Shown here one piece after another: positions 4,511-7,501 of a stretch of DNA of 7,501 bases; position 1 is the stretch's first letter, and every line of letters starts with the position of its first letter. A model generated the notes under the pieces. The model made no database searches, was not told where the DNA came from, and saw nothing but the letters and a program-made list of their open reading frames with translations. The translations under genes and the position numbers were made by a program. This stretch comes from Actinomycetes bacterium (GTDB taxonomy: Bacteria > Actinomycetota > Actinomycetes > Propionibacteriales > Propionibacteriaceae). The DNA lies in contig JAJYQH010000004.1 of the NCBI GenBank assembly GCA_021794705.1, positions 1-7,501 on the forward strand, read 5' to 3'.

Positions 4511-5439
4511 GCGCCGCAACTGTCACCGTGAACGAGAACGTCCAGGGCGGACTGACCCGGGCCGAGTTGGAGGAACTCCAGCGTCCCCGGCACAAGGGTC
4601 GCGAGACCGTGGGCATGGTCGCCGGCATTGTCGGCATGGCGCTCATCGTTCTCTACTGCATCATCCCGTTCTACTGGATGACGATCTCGGCCTTCCGGCT
4701 CCCGTCCGACGGCATGTCGACGGCGTTCTGGCCGAGCCCGGCGTCCATCGAGAACTTCAAGGGGGCGTTCCAGCCGAAGAACAACTTCACCCGGGCGTTG
4801 CTGAACTCGGTGATCGTCGCGTCGATCACGACGGCGCTCACGCTCCTGTTCGGCATCATCGCCGCCTACGCGCTCGCGCGCCTGCGGTTCCGGATGAAGG
4901 GGCTGGTGCTGGCGATCATCATCGGCTGCTCGATGTTCCCGGGGATCACCCTGCTCATCCCGCTGCTCAAGCTGTTCACCGGTTACTACAGCTGGTTCCC
5001 GAACTGGATGAACACCTACCAGGCGATGATCGTGCCCGACCTGTCCTTCGGCCTGCCGCTCGCGGTGTGGAACCTCACCGCGTTCTTCAAGCAGTTGCCG
5101 GTCGAACTCGAACAGGCGGCGATGGTCGACGGCTGCACCCCGGGTGTCGCGTTCCGGAAGGTCATCCTCCCGCTCGCCGCCCCCGGCGTGTTCACCACCG
5201 CCATCATCACGTTCATCGCGGTCTGGAACGAGTACATGATCGCCCTGACCTTCGGCGTCAAGCCGACGATGAAGACGGCGACGGTCGCGCTCAGTCAGTT
5301 CACGGGCACGACCAACTTCGACACACCGTTCGGCTCGATCATGGCCGCCGGTGTCATCGTCACCGTGCCGCTGCTGGTCGTGGTGCTGCTGTTCCAGCGC
5401 CGCATCGTCGGCGGTCTCACAGCCGGTGGCGTGAAGTAG
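4507..5439 (+). CDS. Sugar ABC transporter permease, MalG/SugB-type
   Basis: A 310-residue inner-membrane permease that pairs with the preceding MalF-like protein. Membrane segments are visible at about 36-60, 97-121, 131-153, 173-194, 228-249 and 277-297. The EAA loop is at about 200-222 (ELEQAAMVDGCTPGVAF..VILP), followed by the MalG-type WNEY motif at 240-243. The C-terminus ends in QRRIVGGLTAGGVK, the usual ending of this family. The start ATG overlaps the stop of the upstream gene by 4 nt (ATGA), so translation is probably coupled; a GGGGAGAG ribosome binding site lies at 4493-4500. It is the last gene of the operon: a hairpin and a tRNA follow, with no ATP-binding subunit. Confidence 0.94.
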   Translation: MSAATVTVNENVQGGLTRAELEELQRPRHKGRETVGMVAGIVGMALIVLYCIIPFYWMTISAFRLPSDGMSTAFWPSPASIENFKGAFQPKNNFTRALLNSVIVASITTALTLLFGIIAAYALARLRFRMKGLVLAIIIGCSMFPGITLLIPLLKLFTGYYSWFPNWMNTYQAMIVPDLSFGLPLAVWNLTAFFKQLPVELEQAAMVDGCTPGVAFRKVILPLAAPGVFTTAIITFIAVWNEYMIALTFGVKPTMKTATVALSQFTGTTNFDTPFGSIMAAGVIVTVPLLVVVLLFQRRIVGGLTAGGVK

Positions 5440-5456
5440 TTCACCCCGCCTCGTGA

Positions 5457-5486
5457 CCGGGCCGGAACCTTCGGGGGCCGGCCCGG
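5457..5486 (+). terminator. Hairpin with UUCG tetraloop ending the ABC operon
   Basis: CCGGGCCGG (5457-5465) pairs with CCGGCCCGG (5478-5486). The inner part closes as CC-TTCG-GG (5468-5475), the very stable UUCG tetraloop, across an AA/GG internal loop. It begins 17 bp after the stop codon and has no T-run. It is a probable intrinsic terminator of actinobacterial style. Confidence 0.6.
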
Positions 5487-5513
5487 CCGCATGCCTGGAG
5501 GCCGTGACCCAAT

Positions 5514-5552
5514 TTGCCGCGGAGCGGCAGATCACGGTAACGTTCCTTACCG
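5514..5552 (+). promoter_or_regulatory. Candidate tRNA-Lys promoter with CGGTAA-N6-TTACCG dyad
   Basis: TTGCCG (5514-5519) and GTAACG (5537-5542; alternatively TAACGT at 5538-5543) could be -35 and -10 boxes with about 17 bp between them, 13 bp before the tRNA. CGGTAA (5535-5540) and TTACCG (5547-5552) form a perfect 6-bp inverted repeat over the -10 region and the presumed start site. Confidence 0.35.
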
Positions 5553-5555
5553 CGC

Positions 5556-5628
<73 letters not shown>

Positions 5629-5635
5629 CTGGAAG

Positions 5636-5665
5636 AGGCCCGTGGCGGCAGCCACGGGCCTTTCT
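5636..5665 (+). terminator. Rho-independent terminator after tRNA-Lys
   Basis: AGGCCCGTGGC (5636-5646) pairs perfectly with GCCACGGGCCT (5651-5661) around the 4-nt loop GGCA and runs into TTCT. It starts 8 bp after the tRNA end. It is the strongest intrinsic terminator in the window and may also stop leftward transcription from gatD. Confidence 0.85.
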
Positions 5666-5680
5666 CGTGTCCCGCGCGAG

Positions 5681-5726
5681 GCGGTCGGACGCCGCGCCCG
5701 ACCGGTCTCAGCGGCGTCCGGACCGC
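5681..5726 (-). terminator. Hairpin overlapping the gatD stop codon
   Basis: GCGGTCGGACGCCGC (5681-5695) pairs with 5711-5726 over 15 bp, with a single bulged G at 5720. The 15-nt loop contains the gatD stop (5708-5710) and the palindrome GACCGGTC. It probably ends the murT-gatD mRNA, back to back with the tRNA-Lys terminator. It has no T-run, so the role is inferred. Confidence 0.5.
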
Positions 5727-6430
5727 ACGTGGGTGATCCGTTCACTGCGTAGCCGGTCGATCTCCCCGCTGGGCAGCGGTTCGAGGTCGCGACCGAGTGC
5801 GAGTGAGAGGACGTGGTCGGCCAGCTCCGGGTTGCGCGCGAGGACCGGGCCGTGGGGATAGGTGCCGATGACGCGGCCCTGGACGGCGCCCTCGGTGCCG
5901 TCGCCGGCGTTGCCCACGCCGATTTCCACGTGGGCCAGGGGAGCGGCGTCCGGCCCGAGGGTGGTGAACCCCCCGTGGTTCTCGAATCCGGTGATGAGCG
6001 ACACCGGGCCGTCGGGACGTGACCACGACGTGAGGATCTCGCCCACGGCGCGCTGGGGGCCGCGCCGGGTGGTGACGTCGAGCAGGCCGAGCCCGTCGAT
6101 CACCTCCTCGTGATCGCCCACGGTGAAGCTCGTGCCGCAGATCTGGTATCCGGCGCACACGGCGAAGACGACGGCCCCGGCGTCCACCCCCCGGAACAGG
6201 TTGCCGTCGGCCCTGATCGCCTTGACCGCGCTGATCTGTGCCATGTCCTCCCCGCCGCCGAGCAGGTAGACGTGGGCGTCCGCGGGGATCACCTGCCCGG
6301 GTTCGACGATGACCAGCTCGTGGTCGATGCCGCGCCACTCGAGCCGTTTGGCGAGGACGAGCGCGTTGCCCCGGTCGCCGTAGATGCCGAGCAGCGACTG
6401 GTAGATGAGCACGATGCGGACGCGGCTCAT
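5708..6430 (-). CDS. gatD: Lipid II isoglutaminyl synthase, glutamine amidotransferase subunit GatD
   Basis: A 240-residue class I glutamine amidotransferase of the CobB/CobQ-like type. It hydrolyses glutamine and passes ammonia to MurT, which amidates the alpha-carboxyl of D-Glu in the lipid II stem peptide at the cytoplasmic face of the membrane. Visible motifs are IYGDRGNALVLAKRLEWRGI (16-35), LLGGGEDMAQ (56-65), the nucleophile elbow VFAVCAGYQICG with Cys92, the GFENHGG segment (148-154), and the catalytic His193 in GTYPHGP. Length is normal for GatD. The ATG at 6430 follows GGGAGG (6437-6442, minus strand) at 6 nt and overlaps the murT stop in ATGA, so the longer upstream reading is rejected. 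The pair is translationally coupled. As in known GatD proteins, I see no clear third catalytic acid in the usual class I place; MurT is thought to supply it. Confidence 0.96.
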   Translation of the reverse strand: MSRVRIVLIYQSLLGIYGDRGNALVLAKRLEWRGIDHELVIVEPGQVIPADAHVYLLGGGEDMAQISAVKAIRADGNLFRGVDAGAVVFAVCAGYQICGTSFTVGDHEEVIDGLGLLDVTTRRGPQRAVGEILTSWSRPDGPVSLITGFENHGGFTTLGPDAAPLAHVEIGVGNAGDGTEGAVQGRVIGTYPHGPVLARNPELADHVLSLALGRDLEPLPSGEIDRLRSERITHVRSGRR

Positions 6431-7501
6431 GCGAGGCCTCCCAGGCGGCGCAGGCGTTGGAACGGGGTGTAGGTGGCGATGCAGTCGACGGTGGCGTCGC
6501 GATTGGTGAGCGCCGCGGCGAGGCTGGGCTCGACCGTGTGGTCGACCCCCGCGTACGACAGGCGCACCGCGAGATCCTGCGCGCGGGGGCCGGTGCACAC
6601 GACGTGCCGTCCCGCCAGCTGCTCGTAGTCGACGTCCCACAGCCAGGAGACGTCACGGCCGTCGGCGGCGGCGGAGTCGATGGCCAGGATCACCGGGTCG
6701 GACGCGGCGAGGGGCAGCGACTCGGCCCAGCCGGCCGGGTTCTTCGCGAGGAGCAGGCGTGCGCTCGTCGTGCCGAAGTGGGCGGTCGCGTAGCGACCGG
6801 CGGGGGAGGTGACGCCGTGCATCCCGCGCAGGGCGTCCTCAGGGCGGACACCGAACTCGATCGCGGCGGCCAGTGCGCAGCCGGCGTTGGCGCGGTTGAA
6901 GCGTCCGGGCACCTGGAGGTCGAGGTGGTGCACGGTGCCGTCCCGGGCCGTCACGTCGTCGCCACGGACGATGTAGTCGGGGTCGGGTTGGGCGAGCTCG
7001 CAGGCGGGGCAGTGCCAGCGGGATCGCGACGAGTCGGTGGCCGGCTCGTGCACGAGGACAGCGCCGCACTCCGGGCACAGCGCCGCGTCCTGGGTCCACC
7101 CATCGCCGGTGTCGATCCAGATGGCGCGGCGGGCCTTGGCCGCTGCCCAGACGACGAGGGGGTCGGCGGCGTTGGCGACGACGACGGGGCCGGACTCGCC
7201 CGCTTCGATCAGCCCCTCGCGCCACGATCGGCCGAGGGCCTTGATCTCATGGTGGCGGTCGAGCTGGTCACGGCTGAAGTTGAGCAGCACGAGAAGCTCC
7301 GGGCGCCCCTGGCGGATGAGCTCGCGGACCACCCGCTCGTCGGTCTCGAGGATCGCGACGTCGGCGCGGGGATGCTCGCCGAGGGCCGACGCGATGCCGT
7401 GGAAGAGGTTGGCGCCGTCGGCGTTGGTGACCACCCGCGCGTCGCCCTCGGGGAGCGAGGCCCGGATGGCGGCCGTGAGCAGATGGGTGGTCGTGGTCTT
7501 G
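6427..7501 (-). CDS. murT: Lipid II isoglutaminyl synthase, Mur-ligase-like subunit MurT (5' end outside window)
   Basis: Partial: 357 residues are visible and the N-terminus lies beyond the right edge. The first visible residues, KTTTTH, are the end of the Walker A loop (GTNGKTTTT type), so only a few dozen residues are missing. MurT activates the D-Glu carboxyl of lipid II with ATP and uses ammonia from GatD. Visible features, numbered from the first visible residue, are VVTNADGANL (about 23-32), the Mur-ligase segment LNFSRDQLDRHHE (about 72-84), and a four-cysteine zinc ribbon inserted in the central domain (CPEC...CPAC, Cys142, 145, 164 and 167; bases 7000-7077). LAKNPAGW follows at about 251-258. 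The C-terminal DUF1727 domain includes DVSWLWDVDYE (283-293), which holds the aspartate region thought to complete the GatD active site, and TYTPFQRLRRL near the end. The open frame continues past the GTG at 7434, which is an internal Val codon, not the start. Confidence 0.95.
   Translation of the reverse strand, partial: KTTTTHLLTAAIRASLPEGDARVVTNADGANLFHGIASALGEHPRADVAILETDERVVRELIRQGRPELLVLLNFSRDQLDRHHEIKALGRSWREGLIEAGESGPVVVANAADPLVVWAAAKARRAIWIDTGDGWTQDAALCPECGAVLVHEPATDSSRSRWHCPACELAQPDPDYIVRGDDVTARDGTVHHLDLQVPGRFNRANAGCALAAAIEFGVRPEDALRGMHGVTSPAGRYATAHFGTTSARLLLAKNPAGWAESLPLAASDPVILAIDSAAADGRDVSWLWDVDYEQLAGRHVVCTGPRAQDLAVRLSYAGVDHTVEPSLAAALTNRDATVDCIATYTPFQRLRRLGGLA

Noticed and set aside
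4327..5535. A 402-codon open frame on the minus strand opposite the two permeases
   Set aside because: It is opposite two well-supported membrane proteins and its composition (Arg, Asp, Glu, His-rich) is typical of an antisense shadow.
6431..6640. N-terminal extension of GatD
   Set aside because: It would overlap the conserved C-terminal part of MurT. The ATG at 6430 has GGGAGG and the usual MSRVRIV-type family start.

Overview
The window is GC-rich throughout. Its codons mostly end in G or C, its start sites are preceded by GGAGG-type ribosome binding sites, and its tRNA genes do not encode CCA. Together with an isoglutaminyl-synthase pair (MurT/GatD) and a DUF3618 membrane protein beside a bcp-type peroxiredoxin, this points to a high-GC actinomycete (Actinomycetota). 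From memory, bcp divergent from a DUF3618 gene resembles Rv2521/Rv2520c of Mycobacterium tuberculosis, but the genus cannot be fixed from this window.

Positions 1-691 look accessory. They hold a small excisionase-like HTH gene, then about 430 bp with no recognisable gene but several repeats: a 15-bp inverted repeat, a tandem TGTTGCACG pair inside a small inverted repeat, and an AT-rich 9+8+9 dyad. This abuts the 3' end of a tRNA-Leu(TAG) gene on the minus strand. The arrangement fits one end of an integrated or decayed element that uses the tRNA 3' end as its attachment site. No integrase is visible.

Positions 692-1782 are ordinary chromosome: tRNA-Leu, a hairpin, a 1-Cys-looking Bcp peroxiredoxin (minus), and a divergent DUF3618 membrane protein (plus) ending in a hairpin.

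Positions 1783-5486 carry a CUT1-family carbohydrate ABC importer: a promoter region with overlapping dyads, a lipoprotein sugar-binding protein, and two MalF/MalG-type permeases whose reading frames overlap by 4 nt. A perfect 28-bp palindrome separates the binding protein from the permeases and may let the binding protein be made in excess. No ATPase gene is present, so the importer presumably uses a shared MsiK/SugC-type ATPase from elsewhere. Motifs in the binding protein suggest the trehalose/maltose group.

Positions 5487-7501 hold tRNA-Lys(CTT) with a strong terminator, facing the convergent murT-gatD operon on the minus strand. murT is cut by the window end inside its Walker A region. 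MurT and GatD together amidate the D-glutamate of lipid II. I found no convincing new multi-gene system. The most unusual material is the repeat-rich, gene-poor stretch next to tRNA-Leu and the palindrome inside the transporter operon.
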